Shown here piece after piece: positions 22,738 through 36,000 of a stretch of 64,000 nt of DNA. A program made the translations under genes and the position numbers. A model generated the notes under the pieces. That model searched no databases, had not been told where the DNA came from, and saw only the letters and a list, made by a program, of their open reading frames with translations. Where the stretch lies: the NCBI RefSeq assembly GCF_018687715.1, contig NC_056754.1, positions 19,639,501 to 19,703,500 of the forward strand. Reading direction: 5' to 3'. Numbering within the stretch: the stretch's first letter is position 1; the number at the start of each line of letters is the position of its first letter. The stretch is from Carya illinoinensis (Eukaryota; Streptophyta; Magnoliopsida; Fagales; Juglandaceae).

Positions 22738-24121
22738 CTACGTGTGGAAAGCCGAAAACTTTAACTGTGTGCCGTTCCCGTAGAGTTAATTTATATAGCC
22801 GTTTGAAAGAGAACAGAAATCTGAGAAACGAGGGGTCCTAATTTGATACGATCAGATTATTACGTCGACTTGGAGAGTTGTTATAGCACTCTCAAGGGCT
22901 GTGTATCTTGTTATTTTTATATAAATAAATAATAAAAAATTCTATCTACAGGCCACTTAAAGCCTGTGTATAACATATTTAGTAAATTATTCATATAACA
23001 TAATTTTATTTAAAAGATAAATTATAAAATTTGAATATTATAAATAAAATAAAATTTTATTATTTAACTAATATGAATAATATATTCTACACACTAACTT
23101 TAGAATAAAATAACTCATAAATAATGCAATCCATATTATAGACACTCTCAAGAGTCTTTTTATTTTTTTTATTTTATTTACTTACATATGAGCTAAAACC
23201 AGCAGACCAAAAGGCTTGGTAAACTTAGATGAGTTGTTGAGGAGAGGTTTGGATATTAAAATCATCTCAATACATCTCATCTCATCTAATTATTACAGCT
23301 TTCACAAATTTATAAATAAAATATAATAAACAATCCAATGTTTTAAAATTTCAAAATAAAAATAAGATTTTAATAAGATTTTATTTAATTTTCAACTTTT
23401 ATCTCGTCTCAAGTTGAACTGTATATGTGGAGAATGATTTATTTGAATTAGCTGCTGCACTTTTGATGCTGTGTTAATATGTTATGGATGTGAAGATGAT
23501 GCACCATAGATGGTGAGGAAGATGTTGATCCATATTACCATCAATCTTCGAACGAAAGATAAACAAGCACACCATTGAGATCTCAAGGTTGTTGAAGAAG
23601 AATGAGAAGTTCCTCCTAACCTTAGAAGTCTAGGGATATGTTTTCGAATTAAATTGTTATCAGATTATTATTAAAGAATTAAATTGTCACGAATTTATAA
23701 GTAGTTCATTATTATTTTTTAACAATTCACTACTATAAAGTATTTTACTATTATTTATAGATGATTTGAAATATTCTTAATATCCAGATGAAGCCTTAAG
23801 TGGTCAAAGTGATAGGTGAGAATGTGCCGTGGGCTATAACTTTCATTATAGAGTAATGTTACGTATAGTTATTTTTACGCACTTTCTGTACACTCTATTG
23901 ATGTAATTAGCTGCATCAATTTTTTTAATACACAACTAATCATATAAGTGATATGAGCAAAAGAACACGTAAAAGTTACTACATATAAAATTTTTGTTCA
24001 TTATATAACTTCTTAACATTTGCCTTTTTATTTTTTTTCCCCTTTATAGGTTCTAATTTTGTTATCTTCTTAGGTTCTTTTAATTTTTTGATCTAAATAT
24101 TACATATAGTCATGGAGTGCG

Positions 24122-24544
24122 TAAGCACTATGTAATCACTTTGAAAATGAGTGTGATTTATTATTAAAAAATTATTTTTTTATGTAGATTCTGTATTTAT
24201 TCAATTTTTTTTTTAAATATTTACGTACTCACGAATATAAATATTATTTCTCTTTTAATTATTCTTACGCATCACTTAGGGTGTACCACTAATGTATAAA
24301 GTACTTTTGATTCCTCTACAAGCAAAATCTATATAATCACTTAGAAAATAAGTTTGGTTTATTATTAAAAATTTATTTTTTCTGTGTAGATTTTGTATTT
24401 ATTCAGATTTTTTTTTAAATATTTACACGTCGTTTACGCACTCACGACTGTAAGTATTATTTCTCCTTTAATTATTCTTATGCATCACTTAGGTGTACCA
24501 CTAATGTATATAGTACTTTTGATTCCTCTACAAGCAAAATCTAC
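24122..24544. repeat. Tandem duplication of about 210 bp
   Basis: Two copies (about 24122-24332 and 24333-24544) share TATTATTAAAAA, GTAGATT(C/T)TGTATTTATTCA, TTAATTATTCTTA(C/T)GCATCAC and GATTCCTCTACAAGCAAAAT. The second has a small insertion (CACGTCGTTTACG). It is noncoding. Confidence 0.8.
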
Positions 24545-24651
24545 TAGGTTTTCAATTAAAGAATAAAAAAAAAAATTGAGTGCTCGGCTGCTCAACAAAA
24601 TTATGGAGATCGAGGTAGCATCACGGAGTTCTCACTTTCATGCGTGTGGAA

Positions 24652-24818
24652 AATGATATTTACAGTCGTGGTTGTGCAAGCGGCGTGCAGTCGCTTTAAA
24701 AAAAATGAATTAATATGGAACCCATATGAAAAAAACTAACTTTTTAATCATGAACCCTACTTTTTTTTAAAGTAATTATGTAACATTTATAATTCTACGA
24801 CTATATATAATATTACTC
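24652..24818. mobile_element. MITE-like inverted-ended unit
   Basis: It starts AATGATATTTACAGTCGTGG and ends with CTACGACTATATATAATATT, which read as imperfect inverted ends. Related ends are seen at 24450-24475, 24215-24245 and 51229-51387. No target duplication could be settled. Confidence 0.4.
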
Positions 24819-25866
24819 TATGCATATATAAATCTAGTTGCAAGACCCTGGCATTAAGAAGAACTGAAATCCAAGAAGCGAAAGAACCAACCGGCATCCG
24901 TAGTATCTGTTCATAGTGCAATGACTGAGGCCTCAAGGTCATGCCAACTTAGTCACATCTAATATTTTTTTATTAATAAATTTAATTTATAATTGACTAT
25001 AGTGACTTTGATGTTTGGCTTTAAAATTGATACTTTATTTGTAAATATATTTATAATAATGGTACACTGTACAATTATAATATTTTAGAATTTTTTTATT
25101 TAATCAATTTTTAAAATATGATAGTATTTTTTTAAAATAATATTATTTTTATAAATTATTTTATCAAAATACTTTTCAATTAAAATATAATTGTATAAAA
25201 AATTATAAAAAAAATTTATGTATAAAATTAAATTAATAAATTAACTCAAATTCGTTTCAGGAAAGCATCTCTTTTACATACAGTAAAGCATCACTCCCGT
25301 GCTTTTGGAACTGACACATTTTACATCTCAGAACGAATTTGTTCTTTCTTAAGTGTGTAGAAAATTCATGAAAGAAAACCAAAGTAGAAAAAAAGAGATG
25401 CAAATGCTCTACTTGGATTCCCAAGCCACCTGATCCCAAAGCTAGTTTACCAGTTGAAATCGATCGAAAAACTTGCATGTGTGAAAGGTAAGTTTCCCTC
25501 CCCTCAGCCGTAGGCGCAACTGTTGAGAAGAAAAGCTTCCTACACTACCTATAGGCGACACGGATCGAATTTCTGATATGTTTATCTAACTCTGATACTC
25601 AGATAAAGCAGTGTTAAATACCTTTGATATGGAAGAGATTTATTCGTTATTCTAAATTAATTAAGCAGTGTTCTGTTTGGCATCAACGAATCAAAGTCAG
25701 CTTCGATCCATGACGTTGATGTTCCACTCTCTTGGGAGCTCTCATGGATATAGTATTTATTCAACCCCCCCACTAGCTGGACTAGTCGGCAAAACCTGGC
25801 CCTTAAACCTGTTTCTTCCTTCAACCTCGGTCTCTCTGCTTCTCTCTGAGACCCAGAAACAGAATC

Positions 25867-28800
25867 ATGGGAGACCGCAAGGAAGACATACGAGGAGAAG
25901 AGGAAGGTTGTCAGAAAATTCCGAAGTTGCCTATACCTGGGAAGAGGAACATACTCATCACAAGCGCTTTGCCTTACGTCAACAACGTCCCTCATCTCGG
26001 AAACATCATCGGCTGTAAATATTTCTTACCTTTTCTTGTTCTGTCTACCTGCATGTTTTTACGTACGCTTTTCTTTTGATATCCCTCGTACTTTAAAGTG
26101 ATCCTTTAGTATTTCAGGAGTAATAATATAACTAATAATATAACTCCTCTCTCACAATGATGGAAATTACTTTTCTTGAATGGTGTGGTCTACTATTGCT
26201 TCCGAAGTATTGCTACTTTTTGAAGTGCATGAGTACAATTCGGAGCACAAAACGGTATTGAATTTGTGTTAGTAGCACGCTCTAGAATATGGGGTTTGCG
26301 TGTCATGTGCAATTTTCTTTTTCTTTCCTTTTATTTTTTTCTTCTCATTCTTACTTACTGTGAACAATTGTGTAATCTTTCTCCTTGAACGTCTGGTTCC
26401 TTGTCTCTATGGCTATTTGAAGTGTATAGTAAGTCCGGCTCCATGAGATTAAGCTCATGTGGGCTTAGGATTTCTGAAGTGAAGTGAAGTGAAGCCAGTG
26501 ATCAGGTGACAAGGGGAAAAAAGTTGTTTCAGGCCTCGGTGAGCAACAAGTGTTAATTTGACCTGATTAATCAAGATCGGGACAACAAGGCATTTTCACT
26601 TGTGATAATTTATGAGGAAGACATGATTTTCCGTTGTGGAGCATGCAATCATGGAGAATTTGTGAAGTTCAGATTGGCAATTTCCACCGAAGTGTCAAAT
26701 TCCTTTGGCATGGTGACTTAGTTATATTTGTACTCTTTTCTCAACAAAATTGCATTGTGATTTCTAGAGAGGTAATTCATTATGTTGCTTCTTTTGTTGG
26801 TGTTTCTAAAGACTTGGACCAAAAAATCTGGCCCTTCATCCATTCCAATTCATAAATATAACCAAACCATTGCTCAGGGTTGTTCCGTGGTTTTGCTCAC
26901 GTTGAATGGTTTTTCAAGCTAAATCTTGGTGTTTTTGTTAGTGACTAAGTTGCAATGTGAGTGAATTGTGTTCTTAGCTTGAGCGTTTCAGATAGAATAA
27001 CTTTTCGGCTGAGCTTGATTTGTTGAATTTTTTTATAAATATCTTTTTGTTACTGAAATTAGCTGAAGTTGTGGCCCAAAAAGCTAAAGTGGCATGCATA
27101 ATGTAGGTGTTCTAAGTGCTGATGTGTTTTCTCGATATTGCCGTCTTCGTGGCTACAATGTGATATACATATGTGGAACTGACGAGTACGGAACGGCAAC
27201 AGAGACAAAAGCTATGGAGGAGAACTGTACCCCACAAGAGATTTGTGACAAGTAAGCAAACTTTTCATAGGACATGTTCTATGATTTCAGTTGAAGTTTT
27301 GATTATTGTAGGTTTACTTTCGTTTGCATACCAAGAAAAAAACATGGTATGTAACTCCTTTACTGATTGGCACTGTGTAACATTCTTCAGATAGTTTGTA
27401 TAAAGTACGTTAAATATGTAATACCATTTTTTGTCCCAATGAAGATTGTGGTGAGGCAGACTGGTCTTACTTTCCCTTTAAATTTTTATAGATGTTAGTG
27501 GGTTACTTTTTAGGTCTCTAATTCTGTGTCATAGTGCATTTAAATACTCGATTCCTCGAATGGAGTCTCTTTAGGTTGATCTTTGACATTTCCTTATTCT
27601 TCTTCTTATTAACCTTTTGCTCTTGGTCGCTGATTTTAATAATGTGGCCTTAAAATTCTGTCTAAAAAATCTCACCTTGTGTTTTACAGATACCATGCAA
27701 TTCATAAGGAAGTCTACAATTGGTTCAACATTAGTTTTGATGAATTTGGGCGCACATCAACTCCTCAACATACTGAAGTTTGCCAAGATATTTTCAAGAA
27801 ACTGATGGAGAACAACTGGCTTTCTGAGAACACAATACAACAGGTACTAAGTTTTGTTCAGCTGTTATTATGGTTTTGTTTGCATGTAAAACTTCTCCTT
27901 CTCTTTTCTGGCCATTGTTCCTTTTTTGTTGAGTAATGCAAACTTGCAACATTTTTTGGTTTTTAATTAATTTTAATTCAAACAAAAAAAATTCAGTTCT
28001 ATTGTGACAACTGCAAACGATTCTTGGCGGATCGGCTTGTGGAAGGCACCTGCCCATTTCCAAATTGTAATTATGATTCTGCACGTGGGGACCAATGTGA
28101 AAAGTGTTGTGAGATGCTAAATTCTACCGAACTTAAAGATCCTAGATGTAAGGTATGTGTGTCCTAAACATTATTTTAACTGAACCCTTTTTCCTTCCTT
28201 TTGATTAATGGTCTTTGCTAAAATGTAGTTAAAATAGTCTCACTTTTTCTCTCTGCAAATGGAATATGAAAATATGTAATCATTCTTTTGAACATTCTCT
28301 GGTTTCATTATTAAGCTGTATTTAACAGGTATGTCGAAAAACTCCACAAATTCGTGATACGAACCATTTATTTCTAGAGCTCCCACTGCTGAAGGATAAA
28401 CTGGAGGAATATATCAATGCCATGTCAGTTGCAGGGTCTTGGAGCCAGAATGCCATTCAAGCCACACATGCATGGCTTACAGGAGGCCTGAAGCCCCGAT
28501 GTATTACCAGGGATCTTAAGTGGGGGGTTCCTGTTCCGCATGAGAAATTTAAGGATAAGGTTAGCACATAACCTTTTGTTATTTTTGGAGATTCTCCTTT
28601 CTGTGGAGAAATTCCTTTTGATAGTAATCCTAAAGAAGTTTGCAGGTTGACATCCGATCTTTTTGGTTTCACTGATTTATCTTCTCTCTTCAATTTATGA
28701 TTATAAGGTTTTCTATGTATGGTTTGATGCACCTATTGGTTATATCTCAATCACTTCATGCTACACACCTGACTGGGAGAAGTGGTGGAAGAACCCTGAA

Positions 28801-30940
28801 AACGTGGAGCTGTATCAGTTCATGGGAAAGGATAATGTGCCATTCCACACTGTAAGAGTTTTCAACTGTTAAGTTCTAATTTGCAGATTTATAATCGTTA
28901 AACTGCAACTGCTTGTGTTCTCTGTGCGTATGTTCTTGTTGCCATGTTTTTGTTTGACAAAATGGATCACATAAATCATTCCATTAAGTGTACCATCATC
29001 TGCATGGCCTCGTGTTAATTGTTCTACACACAGCCCAACTCTTGTCAGGATTTTTATTCATGCGTTCATAGTAATTGACATGCATATAAATTATATTAAC
29101 ATATATGGAGTCCATTGTAAGACTGTAATAAGTGAATTCTTCGAAGTTAGTATTGATACAGTGTTATTTCCAGGTGATGTTTCCATCCACACTTCTTGGA
29201 ACAGGAGAAAGCTGGACATTGATGAAGAGCATTAGTGTGACAGAATATTTAAACTATGAAGCAGGTATATTTTCGGCAACCCAAAGTGGTTCTTGCTATG
29301 CCACACGATTAACATGTGATGATTTTCTTATGAAAGTTTTAGATTTGTTTTTTTTTTTTTTTCTCAATATCATCACGATAAATTATCATTAGCATCAGCA
29401 TCGGCATCAGTATTGTTATCAATCTTGCATGTCATTGCAGGAAAGTTCTCTAAAAGCAAGGGCACGGGTGTTTTTGGCAATGATGCAAAAGGTACCAACA
29501 TTCCCCCAGAAGTGTGGCGATACTACTTGCTGACTAACAGACCGGAGGTAAGTTGGGTTGATGAGGCTTCTGGTGATTCTTGATTTCTTTGCACTACTTG
29601 CAAATTCTAATGGATTGATTTTCATTAGGTCTCAGACACATTGTTTACATGGACAGACTTGCAAGCAAAACTAAATACCGAGCTACTGAATAATTTGGGC
29701 AATTTCATTAACAGAGTACTGAGTTTCATTGTCAAACCTCCAGGTTAGTAAACTGATTGCAGACACCTTGTTTCAGTGAATTTTGTATGGTAGGAGGAGA
29801 ACACCTTATTTTTCATTCCTGCATCTTAGCATTCTGTTCATTTCATACTCATAACCTTTTGGATCCTCATAGGTTCAAATTTTGCATTCCATGTGTTCCC
29901 TTCTTTTTTGTAATGATAATTAATTGTTTCAGGACAAGGATATGGATCTATCATTCCTGATGCACAAGGGGCAGAATCACATCTCTTGACAAAAACATTG
30001 GCAGAAAAAGTTGGTAACTATGTGGAGCAATATGTGGAGGCAATGGAAAAGGTGATTAAATATAGTTATGATCAATTTAGTTTTCATGAAATAGAATTTT
30101 CTATTTGTGGAACCATTGCTTAATTATTCTCTCTGCATTGTTTACCTAGAAGGGGAATTAACTATGTTCCATGTGACAGGTAAAACTTAAGCAGGCATTG
30201 AAAATTGGAATGAGCATCTCTGGTGAGGGGAATGCATATCTGCAAGTAAGCTTGTTAAAGATGAGTGGTTGTTAATTTAAGCTTGTTAAAGATGAGTGGT
30301 TGTTAATTTATTGATATTTCAAATTTTCTTGATAATTTGCACTATTTTTAATTACTGTTTGTTCATCGATGTTAATGTAGGAGAGCCAGTTCTGGAAGCT
30401 ATACAAGCAAGACCAAGCTTCCTGCTCTGTTGTTATGAGAACTTCTGTAGGGCTGGTTTATCTTCTTGCATCTTTGTTAGAACCTTTCATGCCATCATTT
30501 TCTCTCAAGGTATGCTTCACATTCTGCATTCAGCACATCACATTCAGAAGTACCTTCCAAATCGTTATCTCAAGATGTTTTCTTCATGACTGAATGATTC
30601 TACTTTTTTTCTGACACTCAAGGTGTTGAAGCAGCTTAATTTGCCTCCTGATAGTACACTTTCTCTGTCCGACGAAGCTGGAGATCTTGAAAAGGCAAGA
30701 AAACCTTGGGAAGTTTTACCTGATGGTCATAAAATTGGAACACCAGAGCCTTTGTTTAAGGAAATGGTATTTGTTTGATATTCATCCTCCCACTAATAAT
30801 TTTCTTTTCCTATTTCCCCCTCTCTCTTGCCATTCTAAATAATTGTATCCTAACCTTCCTTCTCTTCTGTACAGAAAGATGAGGATGTGGCATTCTTTCA
30901 GATGAAGTTTTCTGGAAGACAAGCTGATAGGGCTGAATAA
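25867..30940 (+). CDS. Methionyl-tRNA synthetase, cytosolic type, lacking the C-terminal tRNA-binding domain
   Basis: The enzyme charges initiator and elongator tRNA-Met with methionine. I read 14 exons: 25867-26014, 27107-27251, 27690-27843, 27997-28152, 28329-28559, 28708-28851, 29174-29264, 29441-29547, 29629-29743, 29933-30051, 30180-30245, 30381-30509, 30623-30766 and 30875-30940. All introns are GT-AG and the sum is 1815 nt, 604 residues. Class I signatures are HLGN (43-46) and KFSKS (358-362). The connective insert carries Cys pairs for zinc (CDNC, CPFPNC, CEKCC, CKVC, about residues 152-205). The anticodon-binding helical part ([14 protein letters not shown] onward) is present. Known plant cytosolic enzymes are near 800 residues and end in an EMAP II-like tRNA-binding domain. 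Here a TAA follows QADRAE in the linker, and no such domain is visible downstream to 32800. It is either a truncated copy or a short form; the catalytic core looks intact. Confidence 0.88.
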
Positions 30941-31337
30941 AGCAGAGGCTGAAGCAAGGAATTGCCAAGAAATTACAAAATACATGGAAAGTTTCTGAAG
31001 GAAGGTTTATTGTGAAGTTGAAGTCAAGCTGATATGGTAATAAAAGGCAGAAGTTAAGTTAAAAGAAAATAGCAGTGAGCAATGAGGGAAGACAAAACAT
31101 GTTTGATCTGTTTTCCCTGTTACATGGCTGGTACTCTAATAGACATAGTTGATATCCAATTAACAGTGTCATACCAGGGTGTTTGGAAGGTTTATCTCCT
31201 CTCCCCATACTACTTGAAATTTAAGATAATCTGATAAATGACAACTGTGAGTGTGATGTAATGGAAGGGGAGATCTCTCAATGATAAATAGCCTCACAGG
31301 ATCCTCAGCTTTCCTTTGAATTATTAGTACCTGCCAT
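30941..31337 (+). other. 3' flank of MetRS with a degenerate linker-like continuation
   Basis: Directly after the stop, a shifted frame reads AEAEARNCQEITKYMESF, which resembles the Ala/Glu/Lys-rich linker of plant MetRS. This suggests that a small insertion/deletion created the stop. After about 31020 no coding similarity remains. Confidence 0.45.
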
Positions 31338-31345
31338 ATTCGTAC

Positions 31346-31798
31346 CGAAGTTTTGAATTTCGTACTGTACAAACTAGTATGGCCGGTATTTCTCATATTA
31401 GAATAGTGACTGGTACTATAAATACATTTATTTTGTATCAAGTTAAATACCGGCTGAACCGGAGCATTTCAGTCAATACTGCTTTTCTTTGGTGTACCGG
31501 CCGTACCGGTATTGGCTGAAATTAGTGAATTTTTATAATTATTATAAAAATTATGATTTTTTTTTTATAATTTTCATTCCAATTATCACATCTGAATACT
31601 ATTTTTTAAACTTAAAAGTATTGAGTTTTATAAATATGTATTTTAACTTTTTAAGACTACATTGATATTATTTTAAAATATAATTTATACGTATATAATT
31701 AATTTATTATATAAAGACTTTCAAAATAGTACCAATATTGAAATATTTTGTTTCAATGCCTTAATTGAAACGGCGACCGAAACGATATCAAAACTTTG
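31346..31798. mobile_element. hAT-like nonautonomous DNA transposon, 453 bp
   Basis: The ends are CGAAGTTTTGAATTTCGTAC at 31346 and ...ATATCAAAACTTTG at 31798, forming inverted repeats. The flanks are ATTCGTAC and ATTCACAC, an 8-bp duplication with two differences. The interior has several CCGGTA/TACCGG words and no ORF. The unit at 35448-36264 belongs to the same family and shows a perfect 8-bp duplication. Confidence 0.65.
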
Positions 31799-33006
31799 AT
31801 TCACACACTACTCTATTTTAGCCAGTGGTGCATATTTCTGCAACATCAAAAATTTTCTAAAAGGTTCTACCCGAATTTAAGGGTTTCAAGTGTGAGACTG
31901 ACACATGAACTGGATTTTGCAACATTTATTAACAAGGCTAACGTTTTTATTTATTCTTCCCAACAATGAAGTCACTGCGAAATTTGGCTTTACAAGTTCC
32001 TTATAAAGCAAAGAAATTTAGGTAGATTTTTACAAGTTTCGCCATATCAAACGATACGGCGAAATTTGGCTTTACAAGTTTCTTACTCCAATTTGAAAGA
32101 AAAAGTAAAAAGAAAAGAAGAGAATTCTATGAAAATGTGAAAACAGATAATCTCTAATTAAGAAGTCACCAACTCAAAATAAATATCATATTTTTAAGGA
32201 AAAATCTAGTTGCAAGCATAATTATGCATTAATATGTGCATCAATCTATTGTGATTGGTCAAAAAGTAGATTTTATTAAAAATAGTACTAATTAAAATTT
32301 TAATTATGAAGAAATCAGTATTGATATACAGATTAATACGCGACTTTACTTATATGTAGCAAAATTTTATTTTTAATGAGTTTTTCTAGAAGTCGGTGAT
32401 GCAAAAGTCAAATCACCTCTTTATTTTGTTAATATAACAAGACTTAACTAATAAAAAATTTTAATTTTAAATTTCTCTAATAAATTGTTCTATTTGAATA
32501 TGTTTCATCTTTCTTGTTTCATTATTATAATATTTTTCAAAATTTTATATAAAATATAATAAAAAATTTAATATTTTAAAATTTTAAAATAATATATTAT
32601 TAAAAAATAATATTTTTTTTAACTTTTATCTTAATTCATCTTATTCCAATTCATTATCTAAATGATATCTAAATCTTACCCTATTAATAAGGACTTGTTT
32701 GCATTGTACGAGTTGATTTGAGATAAAATTTAAAAAATTGAATAAAATATTATTAAAATAATAATATTAAAAAAAATTAAATTATTTATTTTATTTAAGA
32801 TAAAAATTTAAAAAATTTATAATAATATAACGAGAGGAGAAGAAACACTGTACATAACGAGCACCGAGCTCTGCACGCTGAACTTCGATTTCATTTCTAA
32901 TTTATTGATCATAGAAGCTCAAGCTCGAGCTCTTATAAAATGCTAAATCAGAGCAGGTAGAGCTCGAAGCCTTTCTAACCAAAGAAGCTTTCACCGCCTT
33001 CAAAGG
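31799..33006. other. Spacer between MetRS and PIG-S
   Basis: It contains a short direct repeat, GCGAAATTTGGCTTTACAAG, near 31978 and 32061, then AT-rich MITE-like sequence (about 32440-32830). The last roughly 170 bases, richer in GAGCTC-like words, are the likely PIG-S leader. Confidence 0.5.
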
Positions 33007-36000
33007 ATGGCTGAAATCTCCGAATCTCCAGGCGAGACGCACCAGATATCCGAAACAACTCACAAAGCAGAAGAACCCGAATCGGACTTCGACCCCGAAA
33101 CCATGCGAAACTCCAAACCCGGAATCAAGCGCCTTATTCTCACCCTCTCAGTCCTCTTCTCATTCCTCCTAGGTCTACTTTCGCCAGCCTCTCTATTTAC
33201 ATATTCAGCGTATACATACAAATGTTTTTTCTCCGAGGGAGTATCATTACTGATATATTTATATGATGGTACTTAGGAAATTACCTATGCTCCAGTTTCT
33301 CAATATATTCTTGCTTTTGATTGCAATTTGTAGTTTTGATTTTTTGTAGGGTTCCCATTCCTATGGAAATCAGTGGAAATCTATCGTGCTCCACTCCCAT
33401 TCCGCGAAATCGATATGCTCTCTGCCCAAATCGAATCGAACCCCTTGTTGTTCCCGTGCCATTTTCAAGCAATCTTTGTAGGTTTCGATTCCAAACCGTC
33501 CATGACCCCAGACGCCCTAGGATCTTCCATTCTCAGTCAAATGACCAAATTGACCTCCAAGCCTCCACAATGCGGCACTTGTAGCACAAACTACTCTATC
33601 GCTGTGACTGTAGATTCTAGCTTGGGTTGTATACAGACTCGAAATCTTGAAGATACGTCTTCATGGAGGTGTGGTTCGATGGGGACCACTGATTTCAGTG
33701 ATGATGAGGGTGTTGATAAGGCTTTGGCAGATTCGTTGGGTGGGAAGGTCTATAGTGTGGTGGTGGTGCATGGGGATAGGGAGGAGGTGAGGGCTGTAGT
33801 TGGAAAGTATAGGCATGCTTGGGTTGTTGGGAGGGTTTCGGAGGCTGAAGCAGTGGCGAGGGCGGCAGAAATTTTTGTTAAGGTGTTTGTGAATGGTGGG
33901 AAGGAGGAAGGCTTAATTCATGGGGAGTTTATGCCTGTGGGGGCTGATGGGAAAATCGTGCTTTCGTTTAATCTGCTTAATTCGGATCCTCAAGATTGGG
34001 TCTATGATTGGTATGAAGCTTTTTTTTTTTTTTTTTTTGAGTATTTTCTTGTTTTGGAGTATTTTAGCTGTTTATTTATATGTTTGTTTGTACAGTTTTA
34101 CGTTAAAGACGTGATAGAGCTGTTTCATTTTTTTTTCAGTTGTGTTTGGTATTATAGGAAACAATATGATAATCAGCTTAAAGTTAAGACTCTCCTGTTT
34201 GGGTTATGAGCTTGCTTGATTTCTGTTTGGAGTGAGTATTTGTTGCGTGCGGTAATGGAGGAGATTCTGCAAACTTTTTTTTTTCAACCATATTGATCTT
34301 TAGATGTTAGGAAACCTACCCTAACTTGTTGACCTTCAGCCTGTTTCAATATCAATAAAATATCTTCTTATAAAAAAAAACATGTTGACCTTCAAAGATA
34401 TTTATTCCAGCTTGTGCTGGCATTCTCTTGTTATGACAGGGATTTCCAATCAATAGATGAGACCTTACTGTCCCCTGTAATTGAGGCTCTGGAGTCTGTA
34501 GCAAACATAAGTGTGGAAAGTCAGGTAATAGATATTCCAGTGCTGATTATTGTTTTTTTATTAAATATTTTGTTAGTATAGCTTTCTGGATTGATTCTCG
34601 TGTCTGAGATTATTATTTGATTATATTTTCTTCCTGACTGGCAGGTTTTATACCATACACCAAAGTCTTCATTTTCTCATTGGGATGATGAGCAGGAGAG
34701 CTACATCTTTAGTACCAAGGACCTTCCTTTTTTTGTATGCATCTTTAAATCTTTGACCTCTCATGATATGATTCTGAGGTAGAGATTTAGAAGATTATTA
34801 CTAGTCATATTTAATTTTTAATTTCACTCAAGTCCGGAACTTTCTTGGTGCGACAACACTCTAAAAGAAATTTCTAGTGCGGGTGAGCATGCGTGAATGC
34901 ATTGAGCACGTGTTCACTCTCCAAGGTCAAAATGGAGGAAAAGGAAAAGATGTAGACATCACATATTTACTCTATGTAAACTTGATTAATCTAAAGTAGT
35001 GTTTGGGTTTTCCCATGGGTTTTTAAATGAATGATCGTAGTGTAACAACCCAAGAAAAGTCAAAGACACATATGGGCTTGTACTCCAAAAGGTCTAGTCA
35101 AGGTTACAATGGGAGATCCTTTTTTCTAATATATAAGTAGGAAGAAGTAAATAGTTTAATCCCATGTACATAGGAAGTATAGGAACTTAATAAGATTGTG
35201 TACTTGGGCTATGCCTATTATTATTAATAAGATTGTGTTTACTTATAAAAAAAAAAAGGAAGTATAGGAAAGCAAAAACCTAATTACAAGTTAGGAACTT
35301 AAAAAAGACACTAGAAATTCATGAACACTAGTTCCATTGAATACAATGGGAGATCCTTTGAATCATTACAAAGGTAAAAACTTCTTCCTCCTGAATAATG
35401 TGTGATCCCAGTTACCACCTCTTGAACTCAATTTGAGGTATTACAACCAAAGTTTTAAATTTCGTTCCGTTTTGGTTGGAATGGTCAAAATTTTTTGTAC
35501 CGGAATAGTAACCGGTACAGTGTAGTAGACCGTTTCATTTCGGATCAAATTCCAGTCATTTCAATCAATTTCGGCCAAATTCCAGTGTTTCGGCTGGAAC
35601 AAGTATTTCGTCTGAAATATTCATAGCTAACAGGGAATCTAGGCCTTGGGCATGGTAGACTAGTGTGTCTACGTCTTTCACTTTTTAAATTCAAAGTTAT
35701 GAGAGAAATGATGTCTATCCTGCTATGCACATGAACTGTTCCCCCCCCCCCCTTCTTTTTTTAAACAGCTTTTCTTTTTATTTTTTTCTTGAGAAAATTT
35801 ATAAACTTGTCCTCAAGTGTTCTTTCTTTTTCCTTTTGGTTTATTTTTTTGAAAAAAATTTGTATACTTGTCATCTAGTGCTCTTAATATATTTTCATAA
35901 AACAATAATGTATAGTAATTTTCTAGATCATATTAATCAAATTACGATGATTTTTAATGCAATCAATATTTATCTATCTATTGTAGTTAGGCTTAAATAA

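Larger units (their letters stand above)
22738..25866. other. Spacer between the divergent PPR and MetRS genes, repeat-rich
   Basis: The first 100 bases are the PPR leader and the last 200-300 the MetRS promoter and leader, so both promoters face this region. In between, about 23245-23425 is a MITE-like stretch (AGGTTTGGATATT...CATCTCATCTCATC...), 24122-24544 is a tandem duplication and about 24652-24818 is a second MITE-like unit. No gene is supported. Confidence 0.5.

Noticed and set aside
25257..25478. 73-codon minus-strand ORF upstream of MetRS
   Set aside because: There is no homology signature or splice context, and it is isolated in AT-rich spacer.
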